A stretch of 64,000 bases of DNA from Luscinia megarhynchos (lineage: Eukaryota; Chordata; Aves; Passeriformes; Turdidae): contig CM067590.1 of the NCBI GenBank assembly GCA_034336665.1, positions 1,459,748 to 1,523,747 of the forward strand, given 5' to 3'. Positions 31,736-54,409 of the stretch are shown here, one piece after another (position 1 is the first letter of the stretch; every line of letters starts with the position of its first letter). The translations under genes and the position numbers were made by a program. Below the pieces are notes generated by a model. The model saw only the letters and a program-made list of their open reading frames with translations. It was not told the DNA's origin and searched no databases.

Positions 31736-32137
31736 CTGGTGCGTCCAGCTCTGCGGTGCCCCTGGGGAAGGCAGGACAAGGTGGTGGCAGTGCCACTGCT
31801 GTCCCTCCCTGGTGTCACCACCGTCCAGGACCCCCAGGATGGAGGGGCCAGTCGAGATGAGCCCCCCCAGCCGTGGGCACAGCACGGGGTGGCACCGCCC
31901 GGGGTCACCCGCGTGGCGAGGGGCTGGTGGCACCGCCCGGGGGGTTCCTCGCTTCCCACCCCCCCGCACAGCCCTCGAGGGCCAGGTGACGCCGCGGAAG
32001 GGGCCGGGGGACAGCAGAGGGGCTGCTGCCATCGCTCTGGCACAGTGACACGAGCTGCCCGCGCAGCGGGGCGCAGGGTGGCACGGGCGGGGGGACACGG
32101 AGGACGCGGAGCCGGGTGACAGGATGCTGCCAAACAC

Positions 32138-33501
32138 CTTTTTGGGGGGGTTCCTGAGGGAGGCAGAGCTGGGGAGGTGTGAGACAAGCGGGGCACCCTC
32201 AGGGCCAGGGGGGCACGGCGGGCTCCCTGCTGGTACGGGTTGTGCTGCGCCTCGGGGGGTGGCGGCTTTTTGGGGTTCCGCGCCGAGCCGGACACCACGT
32301 TCAGGTAAATGGCCTCGTCTGGAGGGACAGCGGCTTTTGGGGGGCACCTCTGTCCGCCAGGAGCCTCGGGGACACACGGGGACCAGCAGGGGAGGTTTGG
32401 GGTCAGGGGGACGTGGGGCAGGTGGGCACGGGGGCGTTGGGGTGTGGGGGAAGGTGAGGGGTACTCGGGGAGGGGATCTGGGGAGGGATATTTGGGGAGG
32501 GGATATTTGGGGAGGGGATATTCGGGAGGTATTTGGGGTAGGGATCTGCGGAGGGGATCTTTGGGGAGGGGAACTCGGGGAGGGGATATTTGGGGAGGGG
32601 ATATTTGGGGAGAGGAACTCGGGGAGGATTTTTGGGGAGGATATTTGGGGAGGGGATATTTGGGGAGGGGATATTTGGGGAGGGGATATTCGGGAGAGGA
32701 ACTCGGGGAGGATTTTTGGGGAGGGGATATTTGGGGAGAGGAACTCGAGGAGGGTATTTGGGGAGGGGATCTTTGGGGAGGGAATATTTGGGGAGGGGAT
32801 ATCTGGGGAGGGGAACTCTGAGGAGGGTATTTGGGGAGGGATATTTGGGGAGGGGAATATTTGGGGAGGGGGATATTCGGGGAGAGGAACTCGAGGGAGG
32901 ATTTTGGGAGGGGATATTTGGGGAGGGGAACTCGAGGAGGATTTTTGGGAGGGGATATTTGGGGAGAGGAACTCGGGGAGGTATTTGGGGAGGGGATATT
33001 TGGGGAAGGGATATTTGGGGAGGGGACCTCGGGGAGGGGATTTGGGGCGGGGATCTTTGGGGACAGCGTTACCTGCGCTCCGGTGACAGCAGCGCCAGCC
33101 GAGCAGCGCCGTCCCCAGGAGAAGGGCGGTGCCCCCCAGGCTCCCCACGAGCCCCCAGAGCAGCGCTGCGAGCGGAGCCAGCCGGGGTCACCCCGGGGGT
33201 CGCACGGGGCGCCGGGCTGGAGGGGACAGCGGGGACAGCGGGGACACCATTACCTGCCTGACGTCCTCCGAGAGCTGCTGATGTGAGGGGAAGGCAGTCA
33301 GAGATGTCCCTGTCCCTGTCCGTGTCCCTGTGCCTGTCCCTGTCCCCTGTCCCCTGTCCCTGTCACTGTCCCTGTCCCCTCCCTGTCCTTGTCCCTGTCC
33401 CTGTCCCCGTCCCTGTCCCTGTCCCTGTCCCTCCCTGTCCCCGTCCCTGTCCCCGTCCCTGTCCCTGTCACTGTCCCTGTCCCTGTCCCTGTCCCTGTCC
33501 G

Positions 33502-33537
<36 letters not shown>

Positions 33538-35082
33538 CGTCCCTGTCCCTGTGCCTGTCCCTGTCCCTGTGCCTGTCCTTGTCCCTGTCCCTGTCCCCTC
33601 CCTGTCCCTGTCCCTGTCCCTGTCCCCTGCGCCTGTCCCTGTCCCCGTCCCTGTCCCTGTCCCTCCCTGTCCGTGTCCCTCTCCCTGTCCCTGTCCCCTG
33701 CGCCTGTCCCTGTCCCCGTCCCTGTCCCTGTCCCTCCCTGTCCGTGTCCCTCTCCCTGTCCCTGTCCCCTGTGCCTGTCCCTGTCCCTCCCTGTCCGTGT
33801 CCCTGTCCCTGTCCCTGTCCCTGTCCCCAGGAATCTCCTCCAGGGACCCCATCCGCCCTCTTGGTGACCCTCAGTGACCCCCCCAAGCCCCTCGGCGATG
33901 CCACCCCTGCTGTCCCCCTGCCCCCTCCGCGCGGAGCTGCCCCGGGGCAGTACCGGGCTGTACCCGGCAGTACCGGGCACGTACCGGGCAGTACCGGGGT
34001 AGAACCGGGCAGTACCGGGCAGTACCGGGCTGCACCCGGCAGTATCGGGGGTAGAACCGGGGGCTGTACCGGCAGTACCGGGCACGTGTCGGGCTGTACC
34101 GGGGCCGTACCCAGGCGGTACCGGGGTAGAACCGGGCAGTACCGGGCTGTACCCTGCAGTACCGGGGTAGAACCGGGCAGTACCGGGCACGTACCGGGCA
34201 GTACCGGGGTAGAACCGGGCACGTACCGGGCGGTACCGGGGTAGAACCGGGCGGTACCGGGGTAGAACCGGGGACGTACCGGGCAGTACCGGGGTAGAAC
34301 CGGGCAGTACCGGGGCCGTACCGGGCAGTACCGGGGCAGTACCGGGCAGTACCGGGGCCGTACCGGGGGTGACGCGCAGCTCGGTGCCGTTGCCGGTGGC
34401 GGTGCCGTGCCGGGGGATCTCGAGGATCACTCGGCAGATGTAGCGGCCGCTGTCGTTGCCGCGGACCTGCGGGAGGCTGAGGGTGGCCCGGGGGGGGTGC
34501 CAGGCCAGCCGCCCCCGCGGGGCGCGGCGGGGACACGGGGCCGGGGCCGGGGGGGTGACAAAGGCCAGGCGGGCGGCGCAGAGCGCCCCGAGCGCCCCGT
34601 CCCGCAGCCACTCCACGCGCAGCTGCGCCCCGCTCTCGGCCACCTCCACCCGGCACCCCAGGGTGGCCGTGTCACCCGCGGCCACCCGCAGCTCGTCCGG
34701 CTCCTGGATCACGCGCAGGGCTCCCGCTGCGGGGACACGGAGGGATGGCAGCCCGGGGACACGCGTGGGGTGGGGGATGGGGACCTGTGGCACCGCTGCC
34801 TCTGACCACACACCCCATCCTGTCCCCTGCCTGTCACCTTCCTGTCCCCGCTCACGCTGTCTGCCCCCCCAGCCCCATTTCCCCCATCCATCCCCCCTGC
34901 TGCACCCTGTGCCCCTGCCCCAGCCGTGTCACCCACCCTGTCCCCCTGCCCCAGCCGTGTCACCCACCCTGTCCCCATGTCTGTCCCTCCCTCTGCGTCC
35001 TGTGCTGTCCCCACTGTCCCCCAGCCAGCCGTGTCCCCCACTCACCTCCAAGGAGGGGGATGAGGACCCCGAGCCCCCACAT
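32138..35082 (-). CDS. TMIGD2: transmembrane and immunoglobulin domain protein 2 (CD28H)
   Basis: TMIGD2 is a type I membrane co-receptor of lymphocytes with one Ig-V domain, a membrane segment and a signalling tail. Exons on the minus strand: 35082-35046 (signal peptide [13 protein letters not shown]), 34726-34364 (Ig-V), a candidate 24-nt exon 33277-33254, 33165-33073 (membrane segment [18 protein letters not shown], then basic residues) and a tail exon from 32318. All are in phase 1. The Ig exon has TLGCRVEV and DSGRYICRV, with [15 protein letters not shown] and VILEIPRH matching the human protein closely. The tail begins [12 protein letters not shown], where Tyr-Leu-Asn-Val could bind an SH2 domain. 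The 3' end of the tail exon is uncertain; 32138 (AAG before GTGTTT) is only one candidate. Position and strand match human between SHD and FSD1. Introns are mostly minisatellite. Confidence 0.85.
32455..33062. repeat. GGGGATATTTGGGGAGG minisatellite in TMIGD2 intron
   Basis: Units GGGGATATTTGGGGAGG and GGAACTCGGGGAGGATTTTT alternate for about 600 bp between the membrane-segment exon and the tail exon. The plus strand carries dense runs of four Gs with short loops. Confidence 0.95.
33300..33835. repeat. TGTCCC hexanucleotide repeat in TMIGD2 intron
   Basis: A near-pure CTGTCC array with CCGTCC, TGCCTGTCC and CCTCCCTGTCC variants and a longer-range repeat of about 65 bp near 33600-33800. Confidence 0.97.
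33935..34363. repeat. ACCGGGCAGT minisatellite beside TMIGD2 Ig-V exon donor
   Basis: Repeats of GCAGTACCGGGGTAGAACCG and GGCACGTACCGG continue up to the Ig-V exon donor itself (G before GTACGG at 34364-34361), so the donor looks like one repeat unit. Confidence 0.95.
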
Positions 35083-35780
35083 CCCTGCTCCGGGGCCAGC
35101 CCAGCCGCCCCCTCCGAGGGGCTGCGCCCCCAGCGGGTCCCTGTCCCCACGCTGTCGCTGTCCCTGTCCCCAAAGCCTCCCGGCTCTCTGCCACCGGGCC
35201 GGCTGACAGCGACGCTGTGGCTTCCTGTGCTGCAGGGGAGGTGACAGGCGCAGAGGGGGAGCAGAGCGGGGGCAGAGATGGGGCGTGGTGGGGGGTTTGG
35301 GGTGGGGATTGGGGCAGGGATGGGGACAGAGATTCAGGACAGGGATTTGGGACAACAGCTGGAGCGAGGACAGGTGACAGCAGCTCCTTAGCGCCACTTT
35401 GATCCTGGATCTGCTGCAGCTGCCGAGGAGCCCCTGGGGAGTCCTGGAGCGGGGGGACCCCTCCTGCCCCCCGAGCGGGCTGGGGGGCAGTGGGACACGG
35501 CAGGGAGGGTGGGGTGTCCTGGACTGGGACCCCCACGCAGTGTGACAGTGTGACAGTGTGACAGCGTGACAGTGACAATGTCCCGCCTCTCCTCGCCCCC
35601 ATCCCTGGCCCGGCGCGCCCCCACCCCGGGGGTCTCACGCCCCCACCCGAACTACAACTCCCGGCATGCCTCGGGGCGGGGGCGGGGCCGGCGGGGGCGG
35701 GGCCGGCGGGGGGCGGGGCGGGGGCGCCGCTCCCCCTTTGTTGGTGTCGGCGGGGCCGAGCGCGGCGGGGCCGGCCCGGA
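35083..35780. promoter_or_regulatory. divergent promoter region TMIGD2/FSD1 with ZNF143-type site
   Basis: The divergent start codons are 698 bp apart. ACTACAACTCCCGGCATGC at 35651-35669 closely fits the ZNF143/Staf consensus. It is followed by GC boxes (GGGGGCGGGGCC) and CpG-dense sequence up to the FSD1 ATG, which suggests a constitutive FSD1 promoter about 110-130 bp upstream. No TMIGD2 core element was recognised. Confidence 0.75.
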
Positions 35781-43373
<7,593 letters not shown>

Positions 43374-44700
43374 GCCTGGCACGGCCTGAGGGTGCCCTGC
43401 CCTGGCACCCAGCAGTGCCCTGAGCCTGGCACAGCGCTCAGTGTCCCTGCCCTGGCACCCAGCAGCCTGCCCTGAGCCTGGCACAGCGCTCAGTGTCCCT
43501 GCCCTGGCACCCCCAGCCTGCCCTGAGCCTGGAACGGCGCTGAGGGTGCCTGCCCAGGGCTGTGCCACCCCTGCCCTGGCACCCAGTGCTGCCCTGCCGG
43601 GCTCTGGCATCCCCTGGCACCCCCAGCCTGCTCTGAACCTGGGCTGTAGCTGAGTGTGCCCTGCCCTGGCACCCAGCAGTGCCCTGCAGGGCTGTGCCAC
43701 CCCTGCCCTGGCACCCAGCACTGCCCTGAGCCTGGCACGGCCTGAGGGTGCCTGCCCTGGCACCCAGTGTTGCCCTGCAGGGCTCTGCCACCCCCTGGCA
43801 CCCAGCCTGCCCTGAGCCCGGCACGGCGCTCAGTGTCCCTGCCCTGGCACCCAGCGCTGCCCTGCAGGGCTGTGCCACCCCTGGGGGCACCCCTCGTGCT
43901 GCCCTGAGCCTGGCACAGCGCTCAGTGTCCTGCCCTGGCACCCAGTGCTGCCCTGCAGGGCACTGCCACCCCTGCCCTGGCACCCAGCAGTGCCCTGAGC
44001 CTGGGCACAGCGCTCAGTGTCCCTGCCCTGGCACCCCCAGCCTGCCCTGCAGGGCTGTGCCACCCCCAGCCTGCCCTGAGCCTGGCACAGCGCTCAGTGT
44101 CCCTGCCCTGGCACCCAGCACTGCCCTGCAGGGCTGTGCCACCCCCTGGGGACACACCCAGCAGTGCCCTGAGCCTGGCACAGCGCTCAGTGTCTCTGCC
44201 CTGGCACCCAGTGCTGCCCTGCAGGGCTGTGCCACCCCCTGGGGACACACCCAGCAGTGCCCTGAGCCTGGCACAGCTCAGTGCTCTGCCCTGGCACCCA
44301 GTGCTGCCCTGCAGGGCTGTGCCACCCCCTGGGGACACCCCCAGCCTGCCCTGAGCCTGGCACAGCGCTCAGTGTCCCTGCCCTGGCACCCAGCACTGCC
44401 CTGCAGGGCTGTGCCACCCCCTGGGGACACACCCAGCAGTGCCCTGAGCCCGGGCACAGCGCTCAGTGTCCCTGCCCTGGCACCCAGTGCTGCCCTGCAG
44501 GGCACTGCCACCCCTGCCCTGGCACCCAGCACTGCCCTGAACCTGGCACAGCGCTGAGGGTGCCCTGCCCTGGCACCCAGTGCTGCCCTGCAGGGCTGTG
44601 CCACCCCAGGGGACACACCCCAGCCTGCCCTGAGCCTGGCACAGCGCTCAGTGCTCTGCCCTGGCACCCAGTGCTGCCCTGCAGGGCTCTGCCACCCCCG
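43374..44700. repeat. long-unit minisatellite forming most of the FSD1 3' UTR
   Basis: Modules CCTGAGCCTGGCACAGCGCT, CAGTGTCCCTGCCCTGGCAC, CCAGTGCTGCCCTGCAGGGC and TGTGCCACCCCTGGGGACAC are combined in units of about 80-100 bp directly after the FSD1 stop. Confidence 0.95.
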
Positions 44701-44788
44701 GGGCCACCCACGGCCCCCCCACCCCGTGCCCCCCGTGTCGCCGGGGCTCGCTGCCCCCCCAGCACCGAGAGCTGCTTCTGGCCTGGAG

Positions 44789-44794
44789 AATAAA
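44789..44794 (+). terminator. FSD1: FSD1 polyadenylation signal
   Basis: AATAAA in GGAGAATAAACTGGG, about 1.4 kb after the FSD1 stop and followed by a GT-rich stretch (GATGTCGGTGTG). Confidence 0.8.
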
Positions 44795-44871
44795 CTGGGA
44801 TGTCGGTGTGAACTGGGCGTGGATGGGGCACGGGGGCAGTTCGGGTGCCAGGGCTGGGTGGGCTCCGGTTC

Positions 44872-44877
44872 TTTATT
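44872..44877 (-). terminator. STAP2: STAP2 polyadenylation signal
   Basis: TTTATT on the plus strand is AATAAA on the minus strand, 128 bp past the STAP2 stop. It lies only 78 bp from the opposing FSD1 signal, so the two 3' ends nearly meet. Confidence 0.8.
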
Positions 44878-45004
44878 CACACACACGAGGGGTTCCCCCC
44901 GCAGTGCCACCCCGGGGGACGCTGGGCACGGCTGGGGGGTCGCCGCCGTCCCCGCTGGCTGCTGGCACACAGGGGGGGCAGCGGGGCCCCCCGGAGCGTC
45001 CCCA

Positions 45005-49579
<4,575 letters not shown>

Positions 49580-50211
49580 CTCCGCCACCGCGCAGGAGCC
49601 GCCGCAGTTCCCGGCACCGGCCCCGCCCGGCCGGGGCGAAGGGCGGCGGGCGGGATCCCGGCAGGGCCGGGGCATCCCCGGAGCGGGGCTGAGCCCGCGG
49701 GTCCCTCCCTTCGGACGCAGCAGGTGCGGGGCTGAGCCCCGAGCAGGCTCCGGTTCCCGCTCCGGTTCCCGCTCCCGGTGTCCCCCGTGCCCCTCCCCGG
49801 GGCGCAGCGCGGCGGGCAGGGGGTCCCCGCGGGGCGGGATCGGTGTCCCGGAGCGGGGCTGAGCCCCCGTGTCCCCGCCCGGTGCAGCAGGTGCGGGGGC
49901 GACCCCAGCGGGTTCCCGCCTGTTCCCCTGCCCGGTTCCGGTGCCGGTGTCCCCCCCCTCCCGGGGCCGGGGCGAGGGGCGGAGGGCGGGGGTCCCGCCG
50001 GGAGGGGGGTCGGTGTCTCGGTGCGGGGCTGAGCCCCCGTGCCCCCCCCCGCCCGGTGCTGCAGGTGCGGGGCTGTCCCCCCCCGGTGCCGGTGTCCCCT
50101 CGCCCCCCCGGGCGGGGCGGGGCGCCCGGGGCCGCCCCATCACGTGTCGCCGCCGCCGCCGCCGCGCGCACCGGGGGGAGGCGGGAGCGGCGGGAGCGGC
50201 GGGAGCGGAGC
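49580..50211. promoter_or_regulatory. bidirectional CpG promoter STAP2/MPND
   Basis: The divergent start codons are separated by 632 bp of very CpG-rich sequence with many GGGGCGGGG-type GC boxes (for example around 50107-50117). It includes a partly repeated 49680-50080 segment with TGCAGCAGGTGCGGGG-like blocks. No TATA box was recognised. Confidence 0.75.
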
Positions 50212-53200
50212 ATGGCAGGTACCGGGGGGCGGGGGCGCAGCGGGCACCGCGCTGCGGCTCCGGGAACCGGCAACCGGGAACCGGGAACCGGGAACCGGGA
50301 ACCGGGAGTCGGACACGCACCGGGCAGCGGGCACGCACCGGGATCGCGCGCACCAGGCACGCACCGGGCACCGAGCACGTACCGGGCACGCGCACGCCGG
50401 GCACGCACCGGCCACGCGGGACCGGACGCGCACCGGGAGCGCACCGGGAACCGGACACGCGCGCGCGGACACGCGCCCCGGCCGGGGACACGCACCGGTC
50501 ACTCCTCCCCCCCACAGCCCGCACGCAGCCGGGGCACGCGCGTGCACCTGCCCGAGCCCGCGGGACCTGGCGGGGACATCCCGGGACATCCCGGGACATC
50601 CCGGGACAGCGGGGGCAGGAGCGGAGCGGGGGCGGGGCGGGGCCAGCCCTCCCCCGGGACCTGTCGTGTGTCACCGCCGCCTCCCCCGCCGCCCTCAGCG
50701 CTCCGGCCGGGCTCTGGGCACCCGCTGGGCCGGGGGAGACTCCCCGTGCTCCCGCCGTGTCCCCGCGTCCCCCAGCCGTGTCCCCCTGTGCTCGGGTGCC
50801 CCAGCCGTGTCCCCCAGGCGTGTCCCCACGTCCCCGTGTCCCCAGCCCCGTTCCTGTGACCCCCAACCGTGTCCCCACGTCCCCGTGTCCCCCAGCCCGT
50901 TCCTGTGACCCCAGCCGTGTCCCCAGCCCGTTCCTGTGTCCCCACGTCCCCGTGTCCCCCAGCCCGTTCCTGTGACCCCCAGCCGTGTCCCCGTGCCCTT
51001 TATTGTCACTCTCCTGTGTCCTCACCCCCCATCTCCCATCCCCGAGTCCTCCTGTCCCTGTGTCCTGCTCCTCCATGTCCTTGTGTCCCCTCCGTGCTTG
51101 TGTCCCCATGGCCACCTCTTCCCGTCCCCGTGTCCCCATCCGCGGGCAGAAACCGTGGGGGACACCCAGGGGTGCTCTGGGGGTTCACCCAGGGGTTCTG
51201 CCACACCGTGTCCCCCCCCCCGCAGCTCTGGCTGCCGCCTCCCCCGGCGGGGACGAGTGTCTGGAGGAGGACGAGGATGAGCTGGAGCCGGGGCTGGACG
51301 AGGCGGAGGCCGAGCCGGAGGTCGGGAGCGGCGCGAAGGCGGCGGGGGGGCCCCGGGGCGCCGTCCTGACCCGCAGGGGGATCACGCTGAGGGTCCTGCT
51401 CCGGGACGGGCTCCTGGAGCCGGGCAGGGGCGTCCTGTCCATCTACTACCTGGTGAGCCTGGGGACACGGGATGGGGACAAGGGATAAGGACGGGGACAC
51501 GGAGTACGGATGGGGACAAGAAACAGAGATGGGGAGGAGACGTGGGACAGGGAAAGGGAAACGGGACACAGGATGAGGACAGGGGATGCGGGATGAGGAC
51601 AAGGGACACGGATGGTGGGACGGTGATGAGACTGAGGGAGAAGGGATGAGCAATGACAATGACTCTGGCCATTGTCCCCAGGGCAAGAAGTTCGTGGGGG
51701 ACCTGGGCTCGGACGGGACGATCACCTGGCAGGAGACGGGCCAAGTGTTCAACTCGCCGAGCGCTTGGGCCACGCACTGCAAGCGCCTGGTGAACCCCGC
51801 CAAGAAGTCGGGCTGCGGCTGGGCGTCCGTGCGCTACAAGGGCCAGAAGCTGGACCAGTACAAAGCCGCGTGGCTGCGCAAGCACCAGCCCAACGTGGCC
51901 CCCCCCGAGGAGGTGGGAGCGGGGTCACCTCCCCCTGGCGCCCCCAGGGCGCGGGGCGAGCCGGGTGCCAGCCCCGTGTGCCCGCAGAGCTTGGCCAGCG
52001 AGGGCGAGGAGGAGGAGCTGCCCGAGGAGGAGGAGGAGGAGGCGGCGAGGGAGGGTCGGGTGCCGCTGCCGGAGCCGGCGGCTCCCAAAAAGCCGGAGGA
52101 GAGGAGCAAGAAGCAGCAGGGCAAGAGCCTGGCGGAGCCGGCGGGGTCGGGTGAGCTGCCGCGGGGGTCGCGGGGGTCCCGGGCAGCCCGGCCGCGGTGA
52201 CGGGACCTTGTCCTCGGCAGATGCCGGCGGCGCGGGGAAAAGGCCGGAGGTGAAGCCCCGGGTGCCCGTCCGCTACTGCACGCTGGGCAGCCGCGACTCG
52301 GCCAGGTAGGGACGCGGGGACGCGGGGCCGGCGGGGCGGGGACAGCGGCGGCAGCGGCGCTGTGGCTGTTGCAGGAGCCCGCAGACCCTGGTGGAGGTCA
52401 CGTCCTTTGCCGCCATCAACAAATTCCAGCCCTTCAACGTGGCCATCTCCAGCAACGTCCTGCTGCTCCTGGTGCGTCCCCTCCCAGGCTGCGACATCGC
52501 TGGTGGCGCTGGGGACACCTGCGGCCGGCGCCGTGTCCCCTGTGTCGCCGTTTTAGTGCTAAACTGCTGATTTTAACCTTTTCCCTCAGGATTTCCACAG
52601 CCACCTGACGCGGAGTGAAGTGGTGGGGTACCTGGGGGGGCGGTGGGACACCAACACGCAGCGTAGGTGGGGTTGGGGGGTGGGGGCGGCTCAGCCGCGG
52701 GCCGGGGGCGTCACCAGCGCCGTGTCCCCGCAGTGCTCACGGTGCTCCGAGCCTTCCCCTGCCGGACCCGCCTGGGGGACGCCGAAGCCGCGGGCGCAGT
52801 GGAGGAGGAGGTGAGGGGCCGATCCAGCCTCGGGAGGGGCCGGGGGCGCTCTGGAGGGTCTGGACCCACGGTTTGTGCCCCCCCAGATCTGCCAGAGCCT
52901 GTTCCTGCGGGGGCTGTCGCTGGTGGGGTGGTACCACAGCCACCCCTTCGGGCCCGCGCTGCCGTCCCTGCACGACATCGACGCGCAGATGGATTATCAG
53001 CTCAAGCTGCAGGGCAGCGGCAACGCCTTCCAGCCCTGCCTGGGGCTCATCTGCGGTACGTGCGCGGGGCCGGGGGGCCCGGGGGGCCGCGGCCGCTCTC
53101 CGCCCCTGTGCCAGCCCCCTCTGTCCCCGCAGGGCCCTTCTACCACGGCAACCCCGGCGCGGAGTCCAAAATCGCTCCCTTCTGGGTGATGCCACCGCCA

Positions 53201-53823
53201 GAGGTAAGTGGGCGAGGATTTGGGGTGGGGTCCCGGCGCCCTCGGGTGCCCCCCGGAGCTGTGGGGTGACCCCTGCCTGGCTCCCCCACCCTGCAGCAAC
53301 GCCCCAATGACTACGGGATCCCCATGGAGGTGGAGGTCACCTACATCCAGGACGGATTCCTCACCAACGACGTCGTGCAGGAGATGGTGAGAGGGGGGTG
53401 GGGGCTCCAAAACGCCCGGAGCCCACCGGGGCTGGGCTGCAGCCCCAGCACGTGTCCCCGGTGATGGTGACAGCCCCTCTCCAGACCCCAGCGAGGTGTT
53501 GGTGCTGCAGGTTGGGGTCCCCCTGCCTGGCTTTGGGGCACCCCAGGGCCTGCAGCCCCTCTGTGTCCCCCCAGACGCTGCTGGTGGAGTTCTACAAGGG
53601 GGCCCCTGACCTGGTGAAGTTCCAGGAGCTGTGGAGCCAGGATCAGACCTACCTGGACAAGCTGAAGGTGGGACGGGCTGGGAGGGGAGGGGGCTTTGGA
53701 GGGGCTGTGCTGGAATTTACTGGGGCTCCCCCTCAGGGCTCCCTGGCCTCCCGCACCCCCAAAGACCAGAGCTTCTCCCACGTCCTGGAGCAGATCTTCA
53801 GCCTCCTCAAGCTCAGCGGGTGA
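50212..53823 (+). CDS. MPND: MPN domain-containing protein (JAMM protease family)
   Basis: MPND has an N-terminal RAMA-type domain and a C-terminal MPN/JAMM domain, and is linked in the literature to recognition of N6-methyladenine in DNA. Exons: 50212-50218, 51226-51452, 51682-51912, 51988-52150, 52221-52305, 52375-52471, 52590-52662, 52734-52810, 52887-53055, 53133-53203, 53297-53386, 53575-53667 and 53737-53823. All phases match, giving 489 residues (human 471). The acidic N-terminus is followed by ITLRVLLRDGLLEPG and WQETGQVFNSPSAWATHCKR (RAMA). A Glu-rich linker comes next. The MPN core starts at about residue 238, with E280 in TRSEVVGYLGGRW and the full JAMM pattern at H337, H339, S347 and D350 (WYHSHPFGPALPSLHDID). 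The metal-binding residues are therefore intact. ATTAAA at 54134-54139 is the probable polyadenylation signal. It converges on SH3GL1. Confidence 0.97.
50265..50475. repeat. CCGGGAACCGGG / GGCACGCACCGG repeat in MPND intron 1
   Basis: GGGAACCGGGAACC units pass into CGGGCACGCACCGG units, similar in sequence to the STAP2 intron 1 array on the other side of the shared promoter. Confidence 0.9.
50750..51000. repeat. CCCCGTGTCCCCCAGCC minisatellite in MPND intron 1
   Basis: Units CCGTGTCCCCACGTCCCCGT and CAGCCCGTTCCTGTGACCCC repeat about 6-7 times. Confidence 0.9.
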
Positions 53824-53849
53824 GCCCCGGGGCGGATCCCGCAGCCCGG

Positions 53850-54085
53850 GCGGGGCTCGGCGGCCGGGGCTGACCCGGAGCTCGGCCGGGGCTGACCCAG
53901 AGCTGCTCCCGGACCGGCCGAGCCCCGGGACTGACCCGGAGCTGCTCCCGGGGCTGACCCAGAGCTGCTCCCGGAGCTCCCCCGGCCCCAGGGCTGACCC
54001 GGAGCTGCTCCCGGGGCTGACCCAGAGCTGCTCCCGGAGCTCCCCCGGCCCCAGGGCTGACCCGGAGCTGCCCCCGGAGCCCCCC
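53850..54085. repeat. repeat in MPND 3' UTR
   Basis: Units GGGCTGACCCGGAGCTGCTC and CCGGAGCTCCCCCGGCCCCA, including an exact tandem of about 65 bp. Confidence 0.92.
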
Positions 54086-54133
54086 GGCCCCGCCGTGCCC
54101 CGGGGCTCGGAGCTTTGTGCCAGCGCTGGTTCC

Positions 54134-54139
54134 ATTAAA
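54134..54139 (+). terminator. MPND: MPND polyadenylation signal
   Basis: ATTAAA in GGTTCCATTAAAGAGCAG, 311 bp after the MPND stop. Confidence 0.65.
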
Positions 54140-54204
54140 GAGCAGTCAGTTCCTGAGAGGCGGCTCTGCGGGCTCGGGGACATCTGCCACGGCCGGACAG
54201 AGAT

Positions 54205-54380
54205 GTGTGAGGGAATTCCTGCCTGGCAGGGCGGGCAGGGCTGGCACAGGTGCCCAGGATCCCTGGCAGTGCCCAGGCCGGGTTGGATGGGGCTTGGAGC
54301 AGCCTGGGCCAGGGGAAGGTGACCCTGCCCACGACCCTCCAGGTCCCATCCAACCCAAACCACTCCCTGATTTCATGATG
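54205..54380 (+). mobile_element. CR1 LINE 3' fragment
   Basis: GGTTGGATGGGGCTTGGAGC, AGCCTGGGCCAGGGGAAGGT and CCATCCAACCCAAACCAC match the order of the avian CR1 3' end. It lies between the MPND and SH3GL1 polyadenylation signals. Confidence 0.75.
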
Positions 54381-54403
54381 CAGCCGCTAGAAAGAAGAAA
54401 ACA

Positions 54404-54409
54404 TTTAAT
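54404..54409 (-). terminator. SH3GL1: candidate SH3GL1 polyadenylation signal
   Basis: TTTAAT on the plus strand is ATTAAA on the minus strand. It would give SH3GL1 a 3' UTR of about 2 kb. An A18 run at 54486-54503 (U-rich in the transcript) lies just upstream. Confidence 0.45.

Noticed and set aside
30364..31860. Proline/isoleucine-rich open frames across SHD intron 5
   Set aside because: They are translations of the ATCCC microsatellite.
53850..54330. Extra coding sequence after the MPND stop
   Set aside because: The frame is repeat-derived, and the protein end (LEQIFSLLKLSG) already matches the family's C-terminus.
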